Shown one piece after another: positions 1 to 11,897 of a stretch of 64,000 bases of DNA (positions are counted from its first letter, which is position 1; every line of letters begins with the position of its first letter). The translations under genes and the position numbers were made by a program. The stretch lies in assembly GCF_011075055.1 (NCBI RefSeq), contig NC_058150.1:3100001-3164000 (forward strand). Direction: 5' to 3'. Origin of the DNA: Mangifera indica (taxonomy: Eukaryota > Streptophyta > Magnoliopsida > Sapindales > Anacardiaceae). The notes beneath the pieces are model-generated. The model saw nothing but the letters and a program-made list of their open reading frames with translations. It was not told the DNA's origin and did not search any database.

Positions 1-391
1 AAGGTGGTCTTACTTTTGTTTCACATACCTTATTTTGTTTTTCACTGCCGGTTGAAATAGTTAAGTGTACTAGATATTGGATATAGCATCTTGTTTGGAT
101 GATATGTTTGGTAGATGCTAATACAATTTGCTAGTATTCAACTGTTTTTGTGATTATCCAAGTTTTTGGGAGGTTATATGGTAATGCATGCAAGGATTAT
201 TGGTTAAACACTCATCTTGATGAGGTTACTTGATTCACATGCTGTTTGATGCTGAGAAAAAGGAAATGCTCCCCAATTGGAAGAAGTGCCACATCAGATT
301 GACTCCCATGTGCTTTTTATATGTTTTATCGATCTTTTCTGGACCATTTTGGAGTAAAGAGGATGTTAAAAGTGTACTGTAAGAAGAGAAC

Positions 392-758
392 ATGGAGTAT
401 GTTTTGGAGAAACGATTTCCTCTCAATGCCAAAGATTATAAATTATATGAAGAAGTTGGTGAAGGTGTCAGTGCCACTGTCTATAGGGCACTCTGCATTC
501 CACTTAATGAAATAGTTGCTATCAAGGTCCTTGATCTGGAAAAGTGCAATAATGACTTGGTAAGTGTACTATTTTTTTATGAGCCTAATGTGCTACAAAT
601 ACACTTTGTCTTCTCTATTTTGGGACATATAAGTAAAGAAAAGAAGAATCACTCTACTAAATGCTTTATCTGTCCTCGAATGTTTGCCTGTTTTATTATT
701 TTCATAGTGCTTACCAAGAGCAGAACAGAATGAAGCATTGCTCTTTTTCCTGTGATAT

Positions 759-810
<52 letters not shown>

Positions 811-3800
811 TTGTAAGTTCTATTAAGTAACTGCTTAATCTAAAAGCTTAAATTTATAGGTAATTGGTCAACACTAGTATTTATGCTCGAACATGCCCCT
901 CACGGGCAATGCATGTGGATTGAGCACAACCACAATTACATCAACTAACATCTACATATGGAACTTATTATAATTTAATTAATCCACAGAGGGACTTGTG
1001 CTTACGGCCACTTGATCAACTTTACTCTAGTACTATGCTAAGTAACTTCTTGCTAGAAGCTTAAACTAGATAAGAGTTACTATAGTAATAAGCTTGTGTT
1101 TCAAGTTTCATTGCTAATGCTTTACACATACAGTCCTTAGTTCTTTTAGACTAAATCTGTTATGTTTATAATGTTATATGTGGTATTTTGCCCCTTGATT
1201 GAATGTTAAACAATCCATTTCTACATCTATAAGGTTAATTGGATTCATTATCTACGAATGCATGTCTAAGACTCTTAATATCATCTAGTATTCTATAGGA
1301 AATATGTTCTTCATCACATTAAAGAGTTTTCCAATGGACAGGACGGTATCAGGCGTGAGGTACAAACAATGACTTTGATTGATCATCCAAATTTACTAAG
1401 GGCCCATTGCTCTTTCACTGCTGATCACAGCCTTTGGGTTGTGATGCCATACATGGCTGGGGGATCATGCCTTCATATCATGAAATCGTCTTATTCAGAA
1501 GGTTTTGAAGAGTCTGTTATTGCTACTTTATTGAGGGAGACCCTCAAAGCTCTTGTTTATCTTCATTCTCATGGACACATCCATAGGGATGTGAAGGTAT
1601 TGTACTTTACCTGCTTATTTTAGTAGTTCCATATTGCATTTTATTATCATTAACCTGCAGTCTGGAGCACTTCTCCTTATAATAATTAGAATTGTTAGTA
1701 CTGCATGAAAATTATTGGAAACAAGTAGTCATAGAACTTCATAGTGTTATAGGGATGCTCATTAGCAGATTAGAACAGGGAACAATTATAGAAAGAGATA
1801 CAGATGTTATGAGGAATTTTTTCAATATGATATTGCATCTAAGTATAAGTTTCCTATTTGTTTTCTGGTATCTCACTTATCTTGATTTGTTACTTGGGAA
1901 CCAATTCAGAAGTCACTACTGTGATGAATGTTTTTTTGAAAATGGATTATCTTTTATCTTCTAGTGAAGGCATCAGCATTCTTATCTCTGCTCATCTGGT
2001 TTTATAAATTGTTACATTATTGTTTCTTTGTCAGCTTGTGTATAGCTTGTTTCATGTTGTTTGGATACTGTTTTGTTTTCTATCATTGTTTTTTCTTGTG
2101 TTTTCCTATTTTGTTTGTGGTTTTTATTTAACAATTAGTATTTACAGTAATAATGTTTCCTGCAGTCGGGGAATATATTGATGAATTCTAATGGTGCGGT
2201 TAAGTTAGCTGACTTTGGCGTATCAGCATGTATGTTTGATACTGGAGATAGGCAACGTACCAGAAATACTTTTGTTGGAACTCCATGCTGGTTATTTTCT
2301 TGCTTGTTGCTTGAGATTTCACTGCTTTGTTATTTTGTGGAACAAATAAATTTAATCTATACAGACTTGCATGTATCTACTTTTTTCACAGGATGGCTCC
2401 TGAAGTGATGCAGCAATTGCATGGATATGACTTTAAGTGAGTGGATTGCCTTTGTTTATTTATTTTTATTTTTACCTTTTTCAGTTTTGCTAGTTTTTTT
2501 ATGTTGAAATGTTCACAAAATTTATTTGTATAAACAGAGCAGACATCTGGTCATTTGGAATAACTGCTCTGGAACTTGCTCATGGCCATGCTCCCTTTTC
2601 AAAGTATCCACCAATGAAAGTAATTTTCATACTTGAAGCTCTCCATAGATGCCTACTGTGTTGGAATTCAATCTCTTATTCTCTTATTTAAATGCAGGTT
2701 TTGCTGATGACCTTACAAAATGCACCTCCAGGTCTTGATTATGAAAGAGATAAGAGGTTCTCAAAGGTTTGTGTTCAGCATGCACTTTTTGACTGATATC
2801 CTTGGATTTTTCTGAAATTTCAACCTAACCTCTTTTGAAAATGCTTCAAATTTTCTAGTCTTTTAAGGAGATGGTCGCTGCTTGCCTGGTAAAGGATCCA
2901 AAAAAACGCCCAACATCAGAAAAACTTTTGAAGCACCATTTCTTTAAACATGCACGTTCAAACGATTATCTGGCTCGCAGTATTCTCGATGATCTTGCTC
3001 CATTAGGTGAACGTTTTAGGATGCTGAAGGTCTCTTGCTTATTCCATATTTTTCTTTCGGCATTGCCGATTTCCTTGTGAAATGAGTCCTAAACTTCCTC
3101 TGATCTCTTATGTTCAGGCAAGAGAGGCAGATCTACTGCAGAATAAGGCTCTCTATGGGGATAAAGAGCAGCTATCACAGGTGAGGAATTTATCAATTCT
3201 AGTGTAGAACATCAGTGCCTACTATTGTGTCAACAATTACTGGTGTGTTTTGGGCTGTTATGAGAAGAGGATTTTCCTTATTGGGAAGAAGGAATATTTC
3301 AGAAATTAATCACTTTGTTTATTGTGTCATCAGTTTTGTTTATGAAACTAATGAAATTATAGTTAAATTTATAGTTGGTCCAGGTACTAATAGAACAAAA
3401 ATGTCTAAACAACTAGAAGAACGCTTCCTGCTTTAATAAGACAAAAAGGGTTTCATATTCTGCCCCATAAATTTTTCTTCCTCCACCAATATTCTAACCA
3501 TATCATTGCATGCAACTCTTACATATGGCATCTAAAATAACGTTTTCCTTGGATAGAGTCTGCTAACCAAATTAATGTTGTCCTCATTTTAAACTCTGTT
3601 TACCTTGCAGCAAGAGTACATAAGGGGGATAAGTGCCTGGAATTTCAACCTTGAGGATTTGAAAAGTCAGGCTGCGCTTGTAAGTAGTCTCAGCCATCAT
3701 TTTGATGTCTGTTTAATCTATTTCCCTGCTGTTTTAGTGGTGTAAAATTAGTTTTCTTGTTTTTTACTATAACAAAAACACTGTGTTTCCTGCAGATCCA

Positions 3801-6800
3801 GGATGATGATTTTACAACAAATGAAGAAGATCCAACTGGGAGTGGAAAGCAAAGGGACAGTAATGAAGATGTTGGGGTTCCAGCAGAAAGGCTGTCCCCG
3901 AAGAGAGCTAACCATTCAAGTGGTTCACCAAGTCAGGTGGCATGGGCTAAAGTATTGTCTAGGTATTTTTTTTTTTTCATTTGATTATATCATCAGAGGT
4001 TCTCATTTTCCTTTTCTTTGTTTCAGGATGGGTTCAACAATCTTCATGATTTGGGGTCACTTCCTTTATTTCCCATCAAACCATTGCAAGCACTTAAGTA
4101 ATAATTGTTTCCCTCTCATTTTAGTTGCTAATAACTTCATTTATATCATTAGCTGCCTTCAAGGGTAGTGGATTGTATTTTCATTTTGATACTGCTTCTG
4201 CATTGAGTGGAATGCAGAAAGAAATGTTGATTTAAGCTTTTTTTCCCCCCACTTCATTGATATTATCTTCTAACCATATCAATCTTCTGCATTTGCAAAA
4301 GCAAATTGCAAATGAGAAACATAGAATTTTCTCTCAAATTGTTTCCTTGATTGATGCAGAGATTGTTTTGATATTGGTGAGGATGATGAGGGTGAGACAA
4401 GCCCTGTTTGGAAGGATACTGCCCAATCAGATGAGCAACAGTTTCTTCGGAATACCTCACCAGGGGCCTTGGACCAAAACACTGGAAGAAATGAGGGTGA
4501 AAATTCAGGGCGAAATAGCTCTCTGCCATATCATGCCATTTCTGGGCATAAAAAATTCTTGAGTGGTTCACTAATACCTGATAATGCTTTTTCTCCTAAG
4601 AAAGTTATTGGTGAAGGGGACAGGTAAGTTTAATCATGATTGTAGTTGAATTTTCTCCTAGTTTATTTGCTACAAGGTTCATTAATATGAATTTATGATC
4701 AGGTTAATTTTTCCTTCTTTGTTCACTTATACGAAAAATAAATATTATACCATTCCACTTTTAGCTTTCTCTCAATTGTATACTGCTTGCTGAAATTGAG
4801 TTTTGTCACATTCTGCAAGCTCTCTTCAAATTTTATCAGAATTCTTAGCTATATTATTTAGCATTTTAGCATATAAATTGGAAACTTTACATTAAAGCCT
4901 CCTAAAAAGTTATTGCAAGCTGCTTGTCCTTGAAATAATGAAATTCTTAGATTCAATGATTCAAAAGGATTTAGTTTTTCATTGTTTTTCCACCTGCCAC
5001 ATCTTTATTTTTGAATGCACACTGTAAATTTGCTTATTTGATTTGTACAACTCACTCTTCTTTTTGATAGATGCATAATATAGTTGTTTTGAGACACATT
5101 AAACTTATAACCTATGCCACTTTCTTTTTTTGACTCTCTGGAAAGCATCATGTAAACTTGGGTCAGAATTGTTGGGTTGCTTGGAACCTATGTTGGATGA
5201 AATGCCTGCTTGAAAATGCCAGGACATGATATATTAGTATTAGAATAAGATTTGGTCTTGGATGGTGACAGATGACACACAATGGCAAAATGGATTCTTT
5301 ATATCAACAGCCTGTCTGCTGTCATGATTTGCTGCACAAAGCTATGCACTGATTGATTTTTATTAACTATAAATTTTTTTCCTTTTCATGCACTTGAGTG
5401 AAAAGCCTTGTTTATGCATATGAAATAACTCTGGTCTGTTGGAAATATTTGAAGGGATTCTGTGCAGCCTAAAAATCAAACTGAGCGGAATCATAGTGGT
5501 TCATTGTTTTATCGCCAGAGAAGAGATGCAAATATTGTTCCTTTGGGTATATCTGTCGTGATTTCATTGCTTTATGATTTCTTACAACTTAAACTAGAGG
5601 CATTATTATTTTTTATACTTTATAATGAGTCTTCTATTTTTGTGTCGCATCTGTTTATGCAGCCGAGGATACGTCAGATGGAGCATTGGTCCAACGCAAG
5701 GGACGCTTTAAAGTTACTTCAGCAGATTTGAGCCCCAAGGTATCTTTACACTAGCTGACTAATTTGACATCATGTACCCTTTAGTTAATATTTAAATGAT
5801 CCATTTGTGTTGTGCTGCTTCCTTAAGAAACTCAAGGTCTTAACATGTACCAATATCAGTTATACCATATGTTATGCCTGTTATTTTATAGTCATTAAAA
5901 TAATGAGGGTGTGTAGGTTGTCTATTCCACTGCTTTTGTTGGTTCTTAGCGTCAACTTTTTATTCTACTGAAGTTGAAACTCTTAGAAATCTACATAATG
6001 GTAAAAGAATAATAACAAAAGTTAAAAAAAAAAAGGCTATCAATGGTTATCTTTGCTGTATTATCTATCAATTTGCCATGCAGTCCATAAAAAATGAGAA
6101 TTGATGACGTACCATTTTGTAAAATTATTTGCTCCATATTCTTTTCAATTGGCTTGATTAAACTTTCTCAGTATTTTATGCATCTGACTTACTTGTTTCA
6201 GTGATTTCCCTTTTATTGCCAGAAATCAATGATCATTAAAGTTTTAAATTGGTGCTTGTATGAATATTTCAGTGAATGATGGTTTATCCTGTTCAGATCA
6301 TCCCATGGACACATATTATGTCTTCGTTCATGTATTTGCTGTACACATTTTTTTTGCGTGCATATGATACATTAATGAGTTTGTATTTATTGATTTTTGT
6401 GACTGACTTTAGAAATAATATGCGTGGAACTTAGCAATTTATCTTTTAGGCAATGGCTTTATAACCATTGCCATTATTTTCTTTCATTCAGGGACCTATA
6501 AACAGCTTCTTTAGCCCAGTTAGTGGAGGTTCAATGAGTCCAACAGCTCCAAATTTTACAGCTGCCTCACTTCTTGCACCCCTGCAGTACATATTGCAGC
6601 AGAACACTGCACAGCGGGTATTTTTTTCTATTTGTATGCCCTATTTTGTACATTTCATAATTTGTCTTTAATATATATTCTTTTTTTTTTTTTGTATATT
6701 TATTTGACAGGAAGAGATTATTAAACTGATCAAGTATGTGGAAGAAATTTCTGGTAATGCTTGCCATATTGCTCCCATTCATATTTTACCACTTAATTAT

Positions 6801-8325
6801 CCATACAATAACTTTCTTGGCTGTGACTTCCTTTCTTTATCAGGCAAGTCTCCAGAATTGCCCGAGTTTGCCACTGTGGACCTCTTACAGGTATTTGGCA
6901 TCTCTCTCTCTCTCTCTCTTACGCTAGAAAAGGCCACAATCAATGTTTACTAGGGATACAATCACTATAGCTTGATAAGGTAGTTTAATGAATACAAGAT
7001 AACACATTATTTTCTCTTTACAAACCCATTCAAGAAGATTATGACTGATCAATTGACCAACAAAATTACTTTGTGATTTGTTGCGTTGAAACATAAGAAG
7101 TGAGTAATCTGCCTTTTTTAGTTTCTAAAAAACCCCTGAGACAATGATCCATCAGAGTATAGAATAGTAGTTGTTGGGTAAAATCTTAGGGATTGCTAAA
7201 CCTATCTAATTCTGCATTAATTTTATTGCAAAACATATTCACAAAAAATAGTAATCAAGTAAAAAAAAATTAAAGTTTTTGTGAAAAAATAAAATCTATT
7301 GTGTCAAAACTATTATTGATCAGTAATTTAGCTGTTCAGTGCTGCTTTTCCAGTCTAATATAATCTTTGTGGCAACCAGAATTGCAGAGAAGTTGTATTT
7401 TAAAGTCTCGGTTTCTAATGCTAAGATTAATGTTGCTTGTGTGGGATTATTATGTTAGGTTTAAAAAGAATTTATTTTTCCTTTTTAATGTTTTAATAGG
7501 AATGCTAGTGTGGAGGGTTAGGAATTGGTCCTTTGCAATTTTATTAACGGTATTTACTTTGTACATGTAGATTACTCCGGCTTCTACGAGGGAGAGGGAA
7601 CTACAGTCTCAGATGAGTCTTTTGCTACAGAGGTATGAGATGAAATTTTTAAAAGAATAAGAAATGTTGTTATGCAGTTTTTTATTTCAGTAAATTTGAC
7701 TGAAATTCAATTATTATGCCAGACTTGGAAGCCTTACGGAAGAATTGCAGAGGCAAAAATTGAAAAATTCTCAGGTATGCATTGAAATAATCTTAACTTG
7801 ATATTCAAGTTCAACTTTGTTATTTGGTCTAAATGGTTGAATTTCCTGTATTCGCATCTGTAGTAGGTATGAGAGAGGAATTAGTAACCACCTCACAAAC
7901 TTGTACAAATTGAGGTGGTAACATTTGATTGGGTAATTTTGAAATGAAAGAAAAAGTAAACAATTATATCACTTAATCACAAACTGTCACCTCAATTTGT
8001 GCAAATAAGTCTGTAAAATTTGTTTTTATATATAGTTTAATTTCTTGACAAATATAAAAGGGCAAGGAATATTATGTTATTCTTTGTTGACTTTTGTTTT
8101 CTTTGGCTTTCTAAATCTTTATTTTCATCGATGATCGACAAATTATAGCTTGGATTTGAGAGGATCGACAGATTATATATGCCAAACAATGTGGAATCTT
8201 TATTGCAATTTTTTTTTTTGGGTCAATTCACATCTTGTTAATAATGAGACTAGGTATCTAATGTTTTCTTTTCTCTGCAGTTAGAAAAACGATTGAATAC
8301 TTTGACCAACAAAGAGGGAAAATAA
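392..8325 (+). CDS. Ste20/Fray (OSR1/SPAK-like) Ser/Thr protein kinase, 20 exons, about 688 aa
   Basis: Exons read as 392-559, 1342-1596, 2166-2290, 2392-2436, 2538-2619, 2698-2766, 2859-3029, 3118-3180, 3611-3679, 3796-3936, 4027-4097, 4360-4623, 5455-5546, 5663-5739, 6492-6617, 6711-6753, 6844-6890, 7571-7632, 7723-7774 and 8281-8325. All have GT-AG borders and the phases close to 2067 nt. The kinase domain spans roughly residues 16-278: Gly-rich loop GEGVSATV (23-30), Lys45, Glu62 of helix C, HRDVK (Asp139), DFG (157-159) and MAPE (184-187). A conserved [13 protein letters not shown] block lies at about 552-564, and the last ~70 residues are Gln/Leu/Glu-rich and probably coiled coil. This architecture is that of the plant GCK-VI/Fray-like kinases related to BLUS1; substrates are not evident from sequence. 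The start [12 protein letters not shown] fits the family. Catalytic residues are intact, so an active cytosolic kinase is expected. An AT microsatellite sits in intron 1 and a foldback element in intron 19. Confidence 0.93.
762..806. repeat. (AT)n microsatellite in kinase intron 1
   Basis: An uninterrupted run of alternating T and A of about 45 bp. It is intronic, with no coding effect, and its length is likely polymorphic. Confidence 0.95.
7862..8040. mobile_element. Foldback MITE-like element in kinase intron 19
   Basis: A stretch near 7893-7940 (…CAAATTGAGGTGGTAAC…) recurs as its reverse complement near 7978-8010 (…GTCACCTCAATTTGTGC…), giving a short palindromic insertion. No coding potential. 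The ends and target duplication are not clear by eye. Confidence 0.5.
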
Positions 8326-9282
8326 GAAAAGAAAGTGAAGCTGAAGGTAATATTGATAAATTGAGGGCTTGATGGGAGTTGATTGTGATCCTGCCAGGTA
8401 ATCATTGGATTGTATTTTTAGTGTACCATATCCATATCCATATCCGTGAACGCAGAAATTTTGAGATGTCATGTGTTGAGTCTCTTTGTGTGTAACATGT
8501 AATTTCTTTGCATTATATTGTAATTAATATATATACACAATCTCTCTTTTGGTCGCCTCCCTTTGTGGAACCAACCACATGATCATGCCTAGAAATAGAA
8601 TTCAAAAAGTTCCTTCAACTTTTGTTTTTCACGAAATGTTTGTTGTTTGTTCTGTTTCATGACCAATAGAACGTAACTGCCAGCAAATTGTTGTTCCCCG
8701 TATGTCTAGTGGTCGGATGGCACATCTTCTGTATAGAGTTGTTCTAAATTTTCATTCCAAGTAATATATAATTAGGGGCATTTTGTTAAATAACTATTTA
8801 TCTTGGGGTTATTCAAAAATAATCCCCAATCCAAGGATTATTTATTTCTTGTGATTAGGCTTCAACAAAAACACTCTTTTATATAAAGCGGGGGGTTTAA
8901 GTGATTGATTTTTATGTTGGTTAAGCCAGGGTATACGTGAAGTCTAGTTGTTAATGGGTAGTTTGGGCTTAGCTCGAGGCTTAACTGATGTTGAGTCATG
9001 TGTGAGCTTAAGGATGGCTGACTCGGTGATCTCACGAATTTATTATTCGGTTTAGATAAGATATCAATAAATTTTAAAATTTATGCTTATATTTCTAATA
9101 TCTTATTTTTGTATTTTAAGTATAATGAATAAATAATAAATATATAAATTATACCGTTAAAATATAATAATATAACAATTAGACAGTATATTATTATATA
9201 TAATTTTTTGAGTTAAATTTGAGTTAATCAAACTTATCTCAAGTTTGAATCAAGATTTTCATTATAATTTGAAGAGTAATGT

Positions 9283-9450
9283 TTTGTGTACTCATTTTTG
9301 GTACATAATTCATGTATACAGTGATGTGTCATCATGTAATTAAGTGATTTTAAAATATGTGTATTATATGATAAAGAAATATTCAATCATATGAGAACAC
9401 TTTATTTGTGTACTTAAATTATGTAGCAAAAATAGGTGTTTTATTGTAAT
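9283..9450. mobile_element. AT-rich palindromic MITE-like element, family A, copy 1
   Basis: The left end (…GGTACATAATTCATGTATAC…) matches the reverse complement of the right end (…GCTACATAATTTAAGTACAC…), so the whole ~165 bp could fold as one hairpin. It has no ORF. At least five relatives occur in this window. Confidence 0.65.
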
Positions 9451-9649
9451 TTGAAAAGCTAGTAGCTCTGGCTCTTTCTAAAGTGGGTCGATGCTTTAAT
9501 TCGTACTTGACTGGGCTTATATTGAGTATACACTGCCTAGAACTAATATAAATTTTAATGGTGGATAAAGGTGTAAAAATTTCAGTTAGGCACATTTTCG
9601 GCAGAAAAAGTCCTTGTCATCCTACTAATTTAGATGCGGGTAATTATAA

Positions 9650-9835
9650 TAATATTATGTATATATATATTTTTGATACATAATTTAAGTATAAAAATAA
9701 TATATTATTATATAATTGAATAATATTTTTATTTTTAATTTAAAATTATTTAATTATATAATAATATAATATTTTTATATAATTGTATATAAAAAAAATA
9801 TTTTATATATAATTTTATTAATGTAAATATTCTGC
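9650..9835. mobile_element. AT-rich palindromic MITE-like element, family A, copy 2
   Basis: Same plan as copy 1: a GATACATAATTTAAGTATA-type left arm, a central TTTTAATTTAAAATTATT segment, and an inverted right arm ending in a TATATAAAAAAA run. More degenerate than copy 1. Confidence 0.5.
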
Positions 9836-10589
9836 GTCACATAATTAGCATGCATAGCTGTCTTGTGTTCTTCAGCCCTGGCATCCCGTTTAACTGCACT
9901 CCGTATTTACTTGAAGGCAAAGTTAAAAAGAAAAAAAGGTTAGATTCTATGGAAAATATCAAACTTTGAATTGTAAGGACGATTAGTCAAAATATTCATT
10001 GATTTTTTTAGGTAGTAGGTAAATTATGTGGCGCTTGAAAATTGTGATAAGCTTATCGAGCACAGCAAAGTTTTAGGGTTTTGAAATTTGGTTCGGGGGT
10101 TGTTATGTCCAGAAGAAATGTTCTAGAAGGCGAGAAAAGAAAAGCCAAAGGGTCAACAGGTTGAGACCCGTGGGTTCTTAATTTTAATTTAGAATTAATT
10201 ATAATTCCTAACCCCACTTAACAAGAATTTAATTATTGTTTAATAGTAAAAATTACATTACTTAAACAAGTATTCTCAAAAACCGTCCATTCAATTTTCA
10301 TTTACTACTATTCTTAGTCCAACATTTCATATAACTAAATCTCTGCTTCAATGCTGACTTTCCATTTCTTTCTTTCTTTCTCTTTTTTTTATTGTTAACA
10401 TCAAAACAATCTTATATACCAAACCCTATTTCCAAAATTTCAATTAAAGATACAATCAATCACTGTATCAGATAAATTAAATAAACATAAAAGAGACTTG
10501 AATTTATATCTTCTTTCCAAAAATTCTAATACTCAATCAATTTTACTAATCTTTGAAGTTTACATTCATTATTGTGGAGTAATACTACA

Positions 10590-10785
10590 TAACATATAAT
10601 AAAACTTTATATACATATTTTTAGTATATAATTTAGATACACGGATAATGCGTCATTGTGTGATTGAATGATTTTAAATTAAAGATAAAATAATATTCAA
10701 TCATATAAAGATACATCATCTATGTAACTAAATTGTATATAAAAAAACATGTACACAGAACATTACTATACTATATTTCCCAAAA
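10590..10785. mobile_element. AT-rich palindromic MITE-like element, family A, copy 3
   Basis: The left arm (…TATAATTTAGATACACGG…) and right arm (…CTATGTAACTAAATTGTATA…) are inverted copies. The shared internal motif GATTGAATGATTTTAAAT links it to the 39.75 kb and 54.25 kb copies. Confidence 0.65.
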
Positions 10786-11897
10786 TATACATTCCAAATG
10801 ATACCCATTTATTATATACATCTCATTGCTATATAGAATTACACTATCTCTTGCAATAAAAATTTAGATAATACTACTGTATGGTATTAATATATATATA
10901 TAAGGCTGTCTTATTTCTATTAGTTATAATTATTATGTAGAAACTATCTTATTTAAGACAAAAGATTTGAAATGAGTGGCATTATTCATTGTAAATAAAT
11001 ATCTTTGATTTTTATATCCAAATATATAAAAAAAAAATAGAGAATCATCTTTATCAACATATGGATTATACAAAAAAAATATTTATTATTGATCTAAAAA
11101 AGATCTTATCTTGTAAGTGATAACAAATATTTTTAATTATTTACCCGTTTTTTAATAACGTTTCCAAAATCAACTTAATTGATTATCTTTGGAAATGTAT
11201 TAAAATAAACTTAAAAAATTATTTTTAGATTAAACTTTTAATTTGATATTTTATTTATTAATAGAGGTTAAATCATTTGAAACAGGCCGATAAATGATGG
11301 CATAATTTAAGAATAATCCCGTCAAATAAATCAGATTATTAATAATATCTATTCCTTCTTAAATAAAGTAGATAAACATCAACTATCTTGGTATTGATAC
11401 GTTGCCAGCGCGTGCATACTGGCCATTCAACACGTGATGGAGCCATTCCTCTCTTTTACTTAACCACTCAGCTCCGATCTTTCAGACTATCCTACCCTAG
11501 CCGACCCGACCCATTAACTTTCACAAACAACGGATTTTGCTATTATCTCTTATTACATCAACGATAGTGATTTATTTATTTATTTTTGTTATTTTTTTTT
11601 GACTTGTTCAATAACTTTTAATTCTTTTATTACTAAAACTATAACTCGACCCGAGTGAGCCAACGCAAACCCAAGTCAAGCGGCGCTGAGCTGATTTATA
11701 AAGTCTTTAACTCTTCAACGCCATGGCAAAATTTTAGCATACTTTTTGCATGACGAGCCACTTGTTATCTATTTCCACTTTAGATTCTTGTTCCTCGTTT
11801 AGATATTTAACTCAAACGCTTTCACAACCTAAACCAGCTTGTGAATTTTAAGTGTTACTGTCTTCTTCTTCAGCTCCATCTATTTCAGATTTCAGAG

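Larger units (their letters stand above)
8326..11897. other. Intergenic region between kinase and SNL6-like gene
   Basis: About 3.6 kb without a supportable gene. The first ~250 bases are probably the kinase 3' UTR. The rest is AT-rich and holds several members of one palindromic MITE-like family (listed separately). The last 500 bases are the likely promoter of the SNL6-like gene, with an ACACGTGA G-box-like core near 11430. Confidence 0.7.

Noticed and set aside
4263..4571. Minus-strand frame inside the kinase gene
   Set aside because: Overlaps kinase exon 12, which is required for a continuous kinase frame; no homology on the minus strand.
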